NCBI GenBank assembly: GCA_039185015.1
Contig: JBCDAU010000002.1
Location: forward strand, 62,001-126,000
DNA: 64,000 nucleotides
From: JBCBSZ01 sp039185015
GTDB lineage: Bacteria; Actinomycetota; Acidimicrobiia; Acidimicrobiales; Poriferisodalaceae
Direction: 5' to 3'
The notes under the pieces are model-generated. The model ran no database searches, was not told the origin of the DNA, and worked only from the letters and a program-made list of their open reading frames with translations. Made by a program: the position numbers and the translations under genes. This document shows, in pieces, positions 1 to 9,847 of the stretch. The first letter of the stretch is position 1. Each line of letters starts with the position of its first letter.

Positions 1-1698
1 CGACAGGACGTTCAGCCGTCCGCGGTGGGCCATGCCGATCACCGAGGCGGTCACCGACGGGTCGTCGGCGGCCTTCTGGAGGATCGCGTCGACGAGCGGG
101 ATGACCGCTTCGCCGCCGTCGACACCGAACCGCTTGTGTCCGACGTACCGCTTGTGCAGGAACTTCTCGAACGCGTCCGCGGCGTTGAGCCGCTGCATGA
201 TGTGGACGACCTCGTCGGAGGTGAAGTCCGGCTGCGGGCCCTCGACGCGCTGCTGGATCCACTCCTTCTCGCGCGGGTCCGAGATGTGCATGTACTCGAT
301 GCCGGAGGTCCGGCAGTAGGCGTCACGCAACAGGTGCAGGATGTCGCCGAACTTCATGCGGTCCGGACCGGGGAGGTCGTCGGTGAGGAACTCGCGGTCG
401 TTGTCCCAGATCGTGAGTCCGTAGGTCGCCGGGTCGAGCTCGGCGTGCAGGCTCGGCGGCCGCATCCGTAGCGGGTCGAGGTCTGCGATCAGATGCCCGC
501 GGACCCGGTACATCTGGATGATCTTGCGGACCTGCATCTGCTTCTGGAGCAGTGTGCCCTCGCGGTCGATCGGGTTGACGTCTCGCCGCCAGCGAACGGG
601 CTCGTACGGCACGCCGAGCGCCGCGAACAGCGAGTCGTAGAAGCCGTCCTGGCCGAGCAGGAGCTCCTCGACGCGCTTGAGGAACAGTCCGGACTCGGCG
701 CCCTGGATGACGCGGTGGTCGTAGGTGTTCGAGATCGTGATGACCTTCGAGATGCCGAACTCGGCGAGCTTCACCGGGTCACTGCCGCGGAACTCGGCCG
801 GGAAGTCGATCGCCCCGACGCCGATGATCGCCGCCTGGCCCGGCATGAGTCGGGGCACCGACTGCAGCGTGCCGATCGTGCCGACGTTCGTCAGGCTGTG
901 CGTCGCGCCGCTGAAGTCGTCGACGGACAGCGAGTTGCTGCGGACCTTCGAGATGAGCGCCTCGTAGGACTCCCAGTACTCCTTGAAGTCCATGGCGCCG
1001 GCGGACTTGATCGCCGGGACGAGGAGCGATCGGCTCCCGTCGGACTTCTCGACGTCGACGGCGATGCCCAGCCCGACGTGCTCGTGGCGGTGCACGCGGG
1101 GCTTGCCGTCCGGACCCTCGACGTAGGTCTGGCGCATGCCGGGGACCTCGTCCATCGCCCTGATCACGGCGTAGCCGATCAGGTGGGTGAACGAGACCTT
1201 CCCGCCGCGGATGCGGCCGAGGTAGCCGTTGATCACCGCACGGTTGACCTCGAGGAGGCGGCTCGGCACCTGACGATAGGACGTCGCCGTCGGCACACCG
1301 AGGCTCGCCTCCATGTTGGCGACGATCCGCGCCGCGGCACCGCGGAGCGGCTCGGTCGGATCCTCCTCCTCGGCGGCCGGAGCCGGGGCGGGCTCCGGCG
1401 TCGCGGCGGCAGGTGCGGGCGGCGGGGTCGACGTCGCTGCCGGGGACGGGGCGGGGGCGGCAGCAGCGGGCTCCGGCGGAGCCGCAGGCGTGGGCGCAGC
1501 CGCGGGCGCGCCGTTGGACGACGGTGCGTCACCGTTGGCCGGGGCGGCGAGCTCGGTCTCGATGGGCGGCGCACCGCCGTTCGCGAACAGCTGCTGCCAT
1601 TCGCTGCTGACCGAGGACGGGTTCTCCCGCCACTGTTCGTACATCTCGTCGACGAGCCAGGAGTTCGGCCCGAGCAGGGACTCATCGGAAAGCGCCAC
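1..1698 (-). CDS. kgd: Multifunctional 2-oxoglutarate decarboxylase/dehydrogenase E1 (partial, N-terminal 566 residues)
   Basis: Thiamin-dependent 2-oxoglutarate metabolism in the TCA cycle. The visible part begins MALSDESLLGP and carries the short E1o-type N-terminal segment (SWLVDEMYEQW), then an Ala/Pro-rich linker (about residues 35-100), then an E2-like acyltransferase domain ending near a YDHRVIQGAES motif (about residue 327). The start of the E1 domain follows, and the window edge cuts it at GMAHRGRLNVL. A fused acyltransferase domain is the mycobacterial Kgd arrangement, where the full protein is about 1200 residues. I chose GTG at 1698 because the N-terminus matches the family and a TACGCT hexamer (1707-1712, minus strand) lies 8 nt upstream. 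It is divergent from ettA. The missing C-terminal half lies to the left of the window. Confidence 0.95.
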   Translation of the reverse strand, partial: MALSDESLLGPNSWLVDEMYEQWRENPSSVSSEWQQLFANGGAPPIETELAAPANGDAPSSNGAPAAAPTPAAPPEPAAAAPAPSPAATSTPPPAPAAATPEPAPAPAAEEEDPTEPLRGAAARIVANMEASLGVPTATSYRQVPSRLLEVNRAVINGYLGRIRGGKVSFTHLIGYAVIRAMDEVPGMRQTYVEGPDGKPRVHRHEHVGLGIAVDVEKSDGSRSLLVPAIKSAGAMDFKEYWESYEALISKVRSNSLSVDDFSGATHSLTNVGTIGTLQSVPRLMPGQAAIIGVGAIDFPAEFRGSDPVKLAEFGISKVITISNTYDHRVIQGAESGLFLKRVEELLLGQDGFYDSLFAALGVPYEPVRWRRDVNPIDREGTLLQKQMQVRKIIQMYRVRGHLIADLDPLRMRPPSLHAELDPATYGLTIWDNDREFLTDDLPGPDRMKFGDILHLLRDAYCRTSGIEYMHISDPREKEWIQQRVEGPQPDFTSDEVVHIMQRLNAADAFEKFLHKRYVGHKRFGVDGGEAVIPLVDAILQKAADDPSVTASVIGMAHRGRLNVLS

Positions 1699-1857
1699 GA
1701 GCGTCGAGCGTACTGTCCGCCATCGCCCCGCTCAGGGCGGAGTTCAGACGTCGAGATGCAGGACCAGCATCTCCCCGCCGATCTGCCGGCTCCTCCGGAC
1801 CGCCGGCTCCACCGTCTCGACCGGTCGCTGCTCCGCACCACCGCGCCAGGGGACCGG

Positions 1858-1863
1858 TAGCGT
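1858..1863 (+). promoter_or_regulatory. -10 element of ettA
   Basis: TAGCGT lies 8 nt before GTG 1872, with no Shine-Dalgarno sequence between. This fits leaderless transcription. Confidence 0.55.
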
Positions 1864-1871
1864 CCGACCTC

Positions 1872-3551
<1,680 letters not shown>

Positions 3552-3637
3552 GGGTTGCGGCTGCTTCACTCCGCGTAGCCAGATCGACCACCTCTCACCG
3601 AGAGTGGTACGAGTCCCACGTGACGCGCTGGTCGGAC

Positions 3638-3643
3638 TAGGGT
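3638..3643 (+). promoter_or_regulatory. -10 element of the zinc-ribbon-like gene
   Basis: TAGGGT sits 49 nt before ATG 3693, giving a leader of roughly 40 nt. A small CTCTC/GAGAG hairpin (3592-3604) after ettA lies just upstream and may end the ettA transcript. Confidence 0.4.
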
Positions 3644-3692
3644 AGGCCCCGAGGTCGGTCGGCGAAGCTCCGTCGAACGACTTCAGGCGACG

Positions 3693-3983
3693 ATGGCACG
3701 GACGACGGGACGCACGATGGCTGCGACGAAGGCGACCACCCAAACGACCGACACCACCGCGGAGCGGAAGCGTTGGAAGAGTCGGGCGGTCATCCGCCTG
3801 ATCGACGCCGGCAACTCCGCGTACTGCGCTCACTGCGGCGAGCCGATCAAGTTCCGGGCACGCGTCCGGGCGTACCAGGTGATCTGCAACGTGTACGTGA
3901 AGAACCGGTGGGACCGGGTCGAGCACTTCCACGAGCAGTGCTACGACGAGGCCGGCGCCCCCTACGGCGAACCGAAGGACTGA
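3693..3983 (+). CDS. Small conserved protein with putative Cys/His metal-binding site
   Basis: 96 residues. The N-terminal 25 residues are Thr/Ala/Arg-rich and probably disordered. The rest is compact and contains CAHCGEPIKF followed about 30 residues later by HFHEQCYDE, so two Cys-x-x-Cys ligands and His/Cys ligands could hold one zinc ion. I cannot name a function; such short ribbon proteins often bind nucleic acid or partner proteins. A second in-frame ATG at 3717 would drop the first eight residues and is equally possible. The gene stands alone between ettA and the convergent cys operon, with its own likely promoter at 3638. Confidence 0.7.
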   Translation: MARTTGRTMAATKATTQTTDTTAERKRWKSRAVIRLIDAGNSAYCAHCGEPIKFRARVRAYQVICNVYVKNRWDRVEHFHEQCYDEAGAPYGEPKD

Positions 3984-4029
3984 GCCGGGCGCCCGGCCGG
4001 GGCCCGAGCGGCCCGCCGGTCCTCGATCC

Positions 4030-5265
4030 CTACTGCGGTGGGGTGTCGAAGAACCAGAACCAGCTGAGCCCGGGGAGCGACACCAGGGGTCGGTCGACGC
4101 CGGTCTCGAGATCGCGCTCGACCAGCAGCGTCTCGGGCAGCTCGGGCTGGAGGTGCAATAGCCGGGTTGCGCCCGACCACTGGAACTGCAGCGGGAACCC
4201 GGTGCGGATCTCGTCGATCACCGCGCCGTCGTCCAGCCCCACGACGCGGATCGTCCCCCGTTCCGTGATCGGACCCGGCACGTCGAAGGCCACCGACCGG
4301 CCATCGGGCGCGACCGCGGCGACATCGATCGTCGTCGGATCGACGCCGAGGCGACGAGCCGTCGGCCCGTCGGGGGCGTCGGCCGCGGTCAGGTCGAAGA
4401 CGACGAGCTCCTCGCCCACGGCGATCACGACGTCGGCCGCTCCGGTGCCGAGGTAGCGCCCCCGCTCGGACCCCTCGAGCACCACCAGCGGGGCGTCGGG
4501 TCGCCAGTAGCCGAGACCCCGCGCCGCGCCCGCACCGACGGAGAGCAGGAGACCGTCGCCGACGGCGGCGATCGGGCGCCCGAGATCGTCGAGGTCGAAG
4601 GTGCGTCCTCCCGCGGGGTTCCGCACGTCGATCCGGCGGGCGGTCTCCTCTGCCGACCCGAGCACCCAGATCTCGTCGTCGTCGGTGCCCTCGAGGACGG
4701 CGATGCCCGGCCCGAGATCGAACGGCTCCCCGGCGAGCTCGATGTCGAGCAGCACGACCCGCCCCTCGCTCAGCACCGCGATCGAATCGTCGGCGACGAC
4801 CAGGGGCGCCCGCCGCTCCCCCGGGTGCGTCCGCACCGGGTCACCGCCGACGAAGATCTCGCTGCCGAGCAGGCGGGTCGTGACCTCGCGACCGACGAAC
4901 GACGACACCGTCGGTTCCACGGTTCCGAAGCCGAACGGACCTTCCAACAGCACCAGCCGGTACGTGTCGACGAAGCCCGGCAGCATCTCCGCCCGGGGCA
5001 TGAGGCCGCCGACCACCGTCGGGCTCGCCGCCGTCTCGGCGGTGGCTTCTTCCGGTGGCGTCGACGTGGGTGCGGCCTCGTCGGCCTCGTCATCGTCGCC
5101 GCCGGTCAGACCCCAGAGGACGGCGACGACCGCGAGGACCGCCAGCACGATCAGCGCCGGTTGCGGCCCGCCCCGCTCGACGATGGCGCTCGAGTCGTGC
5201 TGGTCACCGAACCACTCGATCTCGGTCTCCGACGTGGACGCCGGGCCGGCCGCCCTCCGTCCCAT
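4030..5265 (-). CDS. Membrane-anchored, propeller-like extracytoplasmic protein behind cysC
   Basis: 411 residues. A short cytoplasmic N-terminus precedes one transmembrane helix (about residues 37-53, ALIVLAVLAVVAVLWGL), an acidic/Thr-Pro linker, and then about 330 residues of repeated beta-strand units of the type VVLDIELAGEPFDL and DGRSVAFDVPGP, which resembles a TolB/WD-type propeller. It may be a sensor or scaffold outside the membrane. ATG 5265 sits 6 nt behind CATACT on the minus strand, so it could be transcribed independently although it lies only 26 nt after cysC. No catalytic motif was seen, and the link to sulfur metabolism is positional only. Confidence 0.75.
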   Translation of the reverse strand: MGRRAAGPASTSETEIEWFGDQHDSSAIVERGGPQPALIVLAVLAVVAVLWGLTGGDDDEADEAAPTSTPPEEATAETAASPTVVGGLMPRAEMLPGFVDTYRLVLLEGPFGFGTVEPTVSSFVGREVTTRLLGSEIFVGGDPVRTHPGERRAPLVVADDSIAVLSEGRVVLLDIELAGEPFDLGPGIAVLEGTDDDEIWVLGSAEETARRIDVRNPAGGRTFDLDDLGRPIAAVGDGLLLSVGAGAARGLGYWRPDAPLVVLEGSERGRYLGTGAADVVIAVGEELVVFDLTAADAPDGPTARRLGVDPTTIDVAAVAPDGRSVAFDVPGPITERGTIRVVGLDDGAVIDEIRTGFPLQFQWSGATRLLHLQPELPETLLVERDLETGVDRPLVSLPGLSWFWFFDTPPQ

Positions 5266-5291
5266 GGCGCCAGTATGCCCGTGGCGTCCGA

Positions 5292-5882
5292 TCAGCCGAT
5301 GAGGTCGAGGACCGCGGCCACCGCATCGTCGACCGACGTCTCCGCGGTCGGGATGCGCAGCTCGGGTGCGTCCGGCGCCTCGTAGGGATCGTCGATCCCG
5401 GTGAAGCCGGTGATCTCCCCGGCGCGCGCCTTCACGTAGAGACCCTTGGGGTCCCGCTGCTCGCACACCTCGATCGGCGTGTCCACGAACACCTCGTGGA
5501 ACGGCAGATCGGCCACGCCGTGGATCTCCCGGGCGCGGGCCCGGTCGGCACGGTACGGGCTGATGACCGGCACCAGCGCCACGACCCCGGCATCGGCGAA
5601 CAGCCTCGCGACCTCGCCGACCCGGCGGATGTTCTCGGTCCGGTCCTCGGGTGTGAACCCCAGGTCGCCGTTGAGTCCGTGCCGGAGGTTGTCGCCGTCG
5701 AGCAGGTAACAGGGACGACCGGCTTCGAGCAGCCGCTGCTGCACGGCCGAGGCGATCGTCGACTTGCCCGAGCCGGAGAGCCCGGTGAACCACACGGTCG
5801 CCCCGGTGACGCCGGACGCCGTCCAGCGCTCGGCCCGGCTCAGCTCACCCTCGTGCCAGACGACGTTCTGGGAGCGTGCCAC
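5292..5882 (-). CDS. cysC: Adenylyl-sulfate kinase (APS kinase)
   Basis: Phosphorylates adenosine 5'-phosphosulfate to PAPS, the last step of sulfate activation. It has 196 residues, the normal size. The P-loop GLSGSGKST is at 34-42 and the APS-kinase signature DGDNLRHGL at 62-70, followed by FTPEDRTENIRR and the lid-region motif DPKGLYVKARAG. It begins 3 nt after the cysN stop and is the third gene of cysD-cysN-cysC. Here cysC is a separate gene, whereas in many actinobacteria and proteobacteria it is fused to cysN. PAPS can feed assimilation or sulfotransferases; neither is encoded in this window. Confidence 0.97.
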   Translation of the reverse strand: MARSQNVVWHEGELSRAERWTASGVTGATVWFTGLSGSGKSTIASAVQQRLLEAGRPCYLLDGDNLRHGLNGDLGFTPEDRTENIRRVGEVARLFADAGVVALVPVISPYRADRARAREIHGVADLPFHEVFVDTPIEVCEQRDPKGLYVKARAGEITGFTGIDDPYEAPDAPELRIPTAETSVDDAVAAVLDLIG

Positions 5883-5885
5883 CCG

Positions 5886-7142
5886 CTACTTGGCCTCGCC
5901 GAGGATCATCCCGGCGCCGACCGTCGAGTTGGAGCCCTCGTCGACGAGGATGAAGGAACCGGTGGTCCGGTTGCGTCGGTACTCGTCGACGAACATCGGC
6001 ACCGTCGTCCGGAGCTGCACGCGACCGATCTCGTTGAGCTTGAGCTCGGTGGCGTGCTCGTCTCGATGGAGCGTGTTGACGTCGAGCCGGTACTGGAGGT
6101 CCTTGACCAGGGCCCGGGCGGATCGAGTCGTGTGCTTGATGGCGAGCTTCTTGCGCTCGGTGAGCGTGGTGCGCTCGTCCATCCAGCAGATCATGGCGTC
6201 GAGGTCCTGCGTCACCGTGGGCTGGTTGGCCGGACGAGCGATCATGTCGCCGCGGCTGATGTCGATGTCGTCGGTGAGACGGATCACGACCGACATCGGC
6301 GGGAACGCCTCGCCGACCTCGCCCTGCGGGGTCTCGATGTGGGAGATCGTCGACGTGAAGCCAGAGGGCAACACGACGACCTCGTCGCCGGGCTTGAACG
6401 TGCCGCCCGCGATCGTGCCGGCGTAGCCGCGGTAGTCGTGGTACGCCTCGGCCATCGGCCGGATCACGTACTGCACCGGGAAGCGGGCGTCGATCAGGTT
6501 GCGGTCCGAGGCGATGTGCACCTCTTCGAGGTGGTGCAGCAGCGAGGTGCCCTCGTACCACGGCATGTTCGCCGAGCGGTTGACGACGTTGTCGCCCTTG
6601 AGCGCCGACACCGGGATGAAGGTGAGATCGGTGACGTCGAGCTTGGAGGCGAACGACCGGAAGTCGTCCTTGATCTCGTCGAACACGGCCTGGTCGTAGT
6701 CGACGAGGTCCATCTTGTTGACGGCGAGCACGACGTGGGGGACCCGCAGCAGCGATGCCAGGAAGGCGTGGCGCTTGGTCTGCTCGATGACACCGTGACG
6801 AGCGTCGACCAGCACGATGGCCAGGTCGGCGGTCGAGGCGCCGGTGACCATGTTGCGGGTGTACTGGATGTGGCCCGGCGTGTCACCGAGGATGAACTTG
6901 CGCTTGGGCGTGGCGAAGTAGCGGTAGGCCACGTCGATCGTGATGCCCTGTTCCCGCTCGGCCCGGAGGCCGTCGGTCAAGAGCGCGAGGTTGACGTACT
7001 CCTCGCCACGGGCCTCGCTGGTGCGCTCGACGGACTCGAGCTGATCCTCGAAGATCGTCTTCGTGTCGTAGAGCAGGCGACCGATGAGGGTCGACTTGCC
7101 GTCGTCCACCGAGCCTGCGGTGGCGAGTCGGAGCAACTCCAT
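5886..7142 (-). CDS. cysN: Sulfate adenylyltransferase subunit 1 (GTPase)
   Basis: GTPase subunit of ATP sulfurylase; GTP hydrolysis drives formation of APS from ATP and sulfate together with CysD. It has 418 residues, a stand-alone CysN with no fused kinase. Translation-factor GTPase motifs are G1 GSVDDGKST (10-18), G3 DTPGH (87-91) and G4 NKMD (142-145), followed by EF-Tu-like beta-barrel domains. Its ATG shares one base with the cysD stop (TAATG), so translation is coupled, and cysC follows after 3 nt. Reading the opposite strand gives a 696-residue open frame, which is only a codon-bias shadow. Confidence 0.97.
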   Translation of the reverse strand: MELLRLATAGSVDDGKSTLIGRLLYDTKTIFEDQLESVERTSEARGEEYVNLALLTDGLRAEREQGITIDVAYRYFATPKRKFILGDTPGHIQYTRNMVTGASTADLAIVLVDARHGVIEQTKRHAFLASLLRVPHVVLAVNKMDLVDYDQAVFDEIKDDFRSFASKLDVTDLTFIPVSALKGDNVVNRSANMPWYEGTSLLHHLEEVHIASDRNLIDARFPVQYVIRPMAEAYHDYRGYAGTIAGGTFKPGDEVVVLPSGFTSTISHIETPQGEVGEAFPPMSVVIRLTDDIDISRGDMIARPANQPTVTQDLDAMICWMDERTTLTERKKLAIKHTTRSARALVKDLQYRLDVNTLHRDEHATELKLNEIGRVQLRTTVPMFVDEYRRNRTTGSFILVDEGSNSTVGAGMILGEAK

Positions 7143-8053
7143 TAGAAGTAGCCCTCCTTCTTGCGATCCTCCATCGCTGCTTCGGAGCGACGGTCGTCGG
7201 CGCGGCTGGCGCCGCGCTCGGTGATCCGGGCGGCGGCGACCTCAGCGATGATGTCATCGATGTTCGAAGCCGGGGACGCGACCGCGGCCGTGCAGGTCAT
7301 GTCGCCGACCGTGCGATAGCGGACGGTGGCGCGGTACGGGTCCTCGCCCTCGATCTGCTCGAGGTAGGGCGACACCGACATCTGCATGCCGTCCCGGTCG
7401 AACACCTCGCGCTCGTGGGCGAAGTAGATCGTCGGGATGTCGATGTCGTTCTCGCCGAGGTACTGCCAGATGTCCATCTCGGTCCAGTTGGAGATGGGGA
7501 ACACCCGCATGTGCTCGCCGATGTGGTGGCGGCCGTTGTAGAGGCGCCACAGCTCGGGCCGCTGGTTCTTGGGGTCCCACTGGCCGAACTCGTCGCGGTG
7601 GGAGAAGACCCGCTCCTTGGCCCGGGCCTTCTCCTCGTCACGGCGACCACCGCCGAAGACGGCATCGAACTTGTGGCCCTCGATGGCCTCGAGCAGCGGG
7701 ACGGTCTGGAGGAGGTTCCGGGAGGCCCGGGGGCCCTTCTCCTCGGTCAGCTTGCCGGCGTCGATGGCCTCCTGGACGGAAGCCACGATCAGCCGGAGGC
7801 CGTACTCGTCGACGGTGCGGTCACGGAACTCCATGACCTCCGGGAAGTTGTGCCCGGTGTCCACGTGCATGATCGGGAACGGCAGCTTGGCCGGTGCGAA
7901 GGCCCGGAGGGCCAGGTGCAACATCACGACCGAGTCCTTGCCGCCGGAGAACAGCAGCACGGGCCGCTCGAACTCGGCGGCCACCTCTCGGATGATGTGG
8001 ATCGACTCGGCCTCCAGCGCTTGGAGGTGCGTCAGCTCGTACGTCGTACTCAT
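7142..8053 (-). CDS. cysD: Sulfate adenylyltransferase subunit 2
   Basis: Catalytic N-type ATP pyrophosphatase subunit that makes APS from sulfate and ATP. It has 303 residues, the usual length. The PP-loop SGGKDSV lies at 36-42, followed by the family blocks HVDTGHNFPE, GGRRDEEKARAKERVFS and FPISNWTEMDIW, and it ends with the typical RKKEGYF tail. ATG 8053 gives the standard MSTTYELTHLQALEAESIHI start; upstream in-frame extension would run into the divergent cysQ promoter. First gene of the cysDNC operon. The shared 136-bp region with cysQ suggests coordinated control, but no operator was recognised. Confidence 0.97.
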   Translation of the reverse strand: MSTTYELTHLQALEAESIHIIREVAAEFERPVLLFSGGKDSVVMLHLALRAFAPAKLPFPIMHVDTGHNFPEVMEFRDRTVDEYGLRLIVASVQEAIDAGKLTEEKGPRASRNLLQTVPLLEAIEGHKFDAVFGGGRRDEEKARAKERVFSHRDEFGQWDPKNQRPELWRLYNGRHHIGEHMRVFPISNWTEMDIWQYLGENDIDIPTIYFAHEREVFDRDGMQMSVSPYLEQIEGEDPYRATVRYRTVGDMTCTAAVASPASNIDDIIAEVAAARITERGASRADDRRSEAAMEDRKKEGYF

Positions 8054-8189
8054 GGGGGATGCGCCTCGGTGACCCTTCGTGGCGGAGTGTGGGGGAGGAC
8101 GTGCTCTACGGTGGACCACACCGATGTCGGCATCAAGGATGCCACCTGTAGTGGTCGATTCGACCTCCACCCCCACCACCGGAGAACCA

Positions 8190-8963
8190 GTGCTCGACAC
8201 CAGCCGCGCAACGGCCGAGGACCATCGCATCGCCGCCGAGGTGGCGACCGCAGCGGGTGAGCTCCTGCTGCAGACCCGCGACGACCTCTTGGCCAGGTCA
8301 GCCGACCAGTGGCAGATCAAGGACGCCGGAGACACCTACGCACACCGGTTCATCGTCGAACGGCTCGCGGAGCTCGTTCCGGACGACATCGTGCTCTCCG
8401 AGGAGGGCAAGGACGATCCGATCCGCCTGACCCGAGAGCGGGTCTGGATCGTCGATCCGCTCGATGGCACCCGCGAGTACTCCGAGAACCGCTCGGACTG
8501 GGCCGTCCACATCGCGCTCTGCGTGGGCGGCATCCCGGCAGCCGGCGCGGTCGCGCTGCCCGGCCTCGGGCGGACGCTGTCGACCGAGCCGGCTCCCGAG
8601 CTCGTCGCGGCGAACGACCCGCCGGTGATGGTCGTGTCCCGGACCCGGCCGCCCGCCGCTGCGGTCGTCGTCGCCCAGGCACTCGGCGCCGAGCTGCTCC
8701 CCATGGGATCGGCCGGCGCCAAGTCGATGGCCGTCGTGCTCGGCGAGGCCGACGTCTACGCCCACTCCGGCGGCCAGTTCGAGTGGGACTCGTGCGCGCC
8801 GGTCGCGGTCGCCTGCGCCGCCGGGCTCCACGCCTCGCGCTGCGACGGGTCGCCGCTGATCTACAACCAGCCCGACGTCTGGCTGCCCGACCTCCTCATC
8901 TGCCGGCCCGAGCTGGCCGAGCCCGCGCTCGCGGCCCTCGACGAGGCCATCCGAGGCGGCTGA
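8190..8963 (+). CDS. cysQ: 3'(2'),5'-bisphosphate nucleotidase (CysQ-type inositol-phosphatase family)
   Basis: Removes the 3'-phosphate from PAP (and possibly PAPS), recycling the by-product of sulfate activation. It has 257 residues from GTG 8190. Metal-site motifs of the lithium-sensitive phosphatase family are all present: EEGKDD (71-76), DPLDGT (89-94) and WDSCAP near 205. GTG 8190 has GGAG five bases upstream. An in-frame ATG at 8124, 11 nt after a TACGGT hexamer (8107-8112), would add 22 low-complexity residues and remains possible. Divergence from cysDNC supports a sulfur-assimilation role. Confidence 0.9.
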   Translation: MLDTSRATAEDHRIAAEVATAAGELLLQTRDDLLARSADQWQIKDAGDTYAHRFIVERLAELVPDDIVLSEEGKDDPIRLTRERVWIVDPLDGTREYSENRSDWAVHIALCVGGIPAAGAVALPGLGRTLSTEPAPELVAANDPPVMVVSRTRPPAAAVVVAQALGAELLPMGSAGAKSMAVVLGEADVYAHSGGQFEWDSCAPVAVACAAGLHASRCDGSPLIYNQPDVWLPDLLICRPELAEPALAALDEAIRGG

Positions 8964-8969
8964 GCGGCC

Positions 8970-9788
8970 GTGGAGCTGAAGGCGGTCCGATTCGACGTCG
9001 AGGGCGGCATCGCCACGATCACGCTCTCGCGGCCGCACCGCCGCAACGCCTGGACGGGCCGGATGCACACCGAGGTGCGCTGGTGCCTGCTCGAAGCCGA
9101 GCGGGACGATGACGTGCGCGCGATCGTCATCACCGGTGACGGCACGGACTTCTGCGTCGGTGCCGACAGCGCCGCCCTCGACCACCACGTCGAGCAGGGC
9201 GGGTACGACCCGGGTACTCCGGCCGAGCTGCCCCAGCCCGGCGTCGGCGTCGACGACGAGCAGTTCGGCGAGCACTTCACCTACTTCTTCGGCGTCCCCA
9301 AGCCGATCGTCGCTGCGGTCAACGGCGCGGCCGCGGGCGTCGGCCTCGTCGTCGCGCTCTACGCCGACCTCCGCTACGCCGTCGAGGGCGCCAAGCTCAC
9401 CACCGCCCACGGCAAGCTCAACCTCCCCGCCGAGTACGGCACCAGCTGGGTGCTCCCCCGCCTCGTGGGCGTGACCCGGGCCAGCGAGCTCATGCTCACG
9501 AGCCGGGTGTTCCGACCCGAGGAGGTCGACGGGCTCTTCAACGAGGTGCTGCCCGCCGACGAGCTGTTGCCCCGCGTCTACGAAGTCGTGTCGGCGATGA
9601 TCGCCACGTGCTCCCCGCGCTCGCTGCGCGAGACCAAACGCCAGCTCTACCTCGACCTCCACCGCGGCGTCGGCGACTCCGTGCGTCACGCCGATCGCCT
9701 CCTCGACGAGATGGCGACCGATGCCGACTTCGCGGAGGGCGTGGCCGCCTTCCAGGAGCGCCGACCGCCCCGATGGACCGGGTCGTGA
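8970..9788 (+). CDS. Enoyl-CoA hydratase/isomerase family protein
   Basis: Crotonase-fold enzyme of 272 residues acting on acyl-CoA thioesters; the exact substrate is not evident. Oxyanion-hole segments are FCVGADSAALD (about residues 61-71) and VNGAAAGVGLVVAL (about 115-128), and the C-terminal block SPRSLRETKRQLYLDLHRG is typical. The second segment reads VNGAAAG rather than the more common NG.A.GGG, and no glutamate pair of classic hydratases is obvious, so an isomerase or thioesterase-like activity is possible. GTG 8970 lies 6 nt after cysQ, so the two are probably co-transcribed although functionally unrelated. Confidence 0.88.
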   Translation: MELKAVRFDVEGGIATITLSRPHRRNAWTGRMHTEVRWCLLEAERDDDVRAIVITGDGTDFCVGADSAALDHHVEQGGYDPGTPAELPQPGVGVDDEQFGEHFTYFFGVPKPIVAAVNGAAAGVGLVVALYADLRYAVEGAKLTTAHGKLNLPAEYGTSWVLPRLVGVTRASELMLTSRVFRPEEVDGLFNEVLPADELLPRVYEVVSAMIATCSPRSLRETKRQLYLDLHRGVGDSVRHADRLLDEMATDADFAEGVAAFQERRPPRWTGS

Positions 9789-9847
9789 CGTAGATCATCC
9801 TCCCGGTGGGAGGGTTCTGCGCCGATCGCGTGCGACCATGGTCCGCC

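Noticed and set aside
5055..7145. 696-residue plus-strand open frame opposite cysC/cysN
   Set aside because: Antisense shadow of well-recognised genes; no conserved motif.
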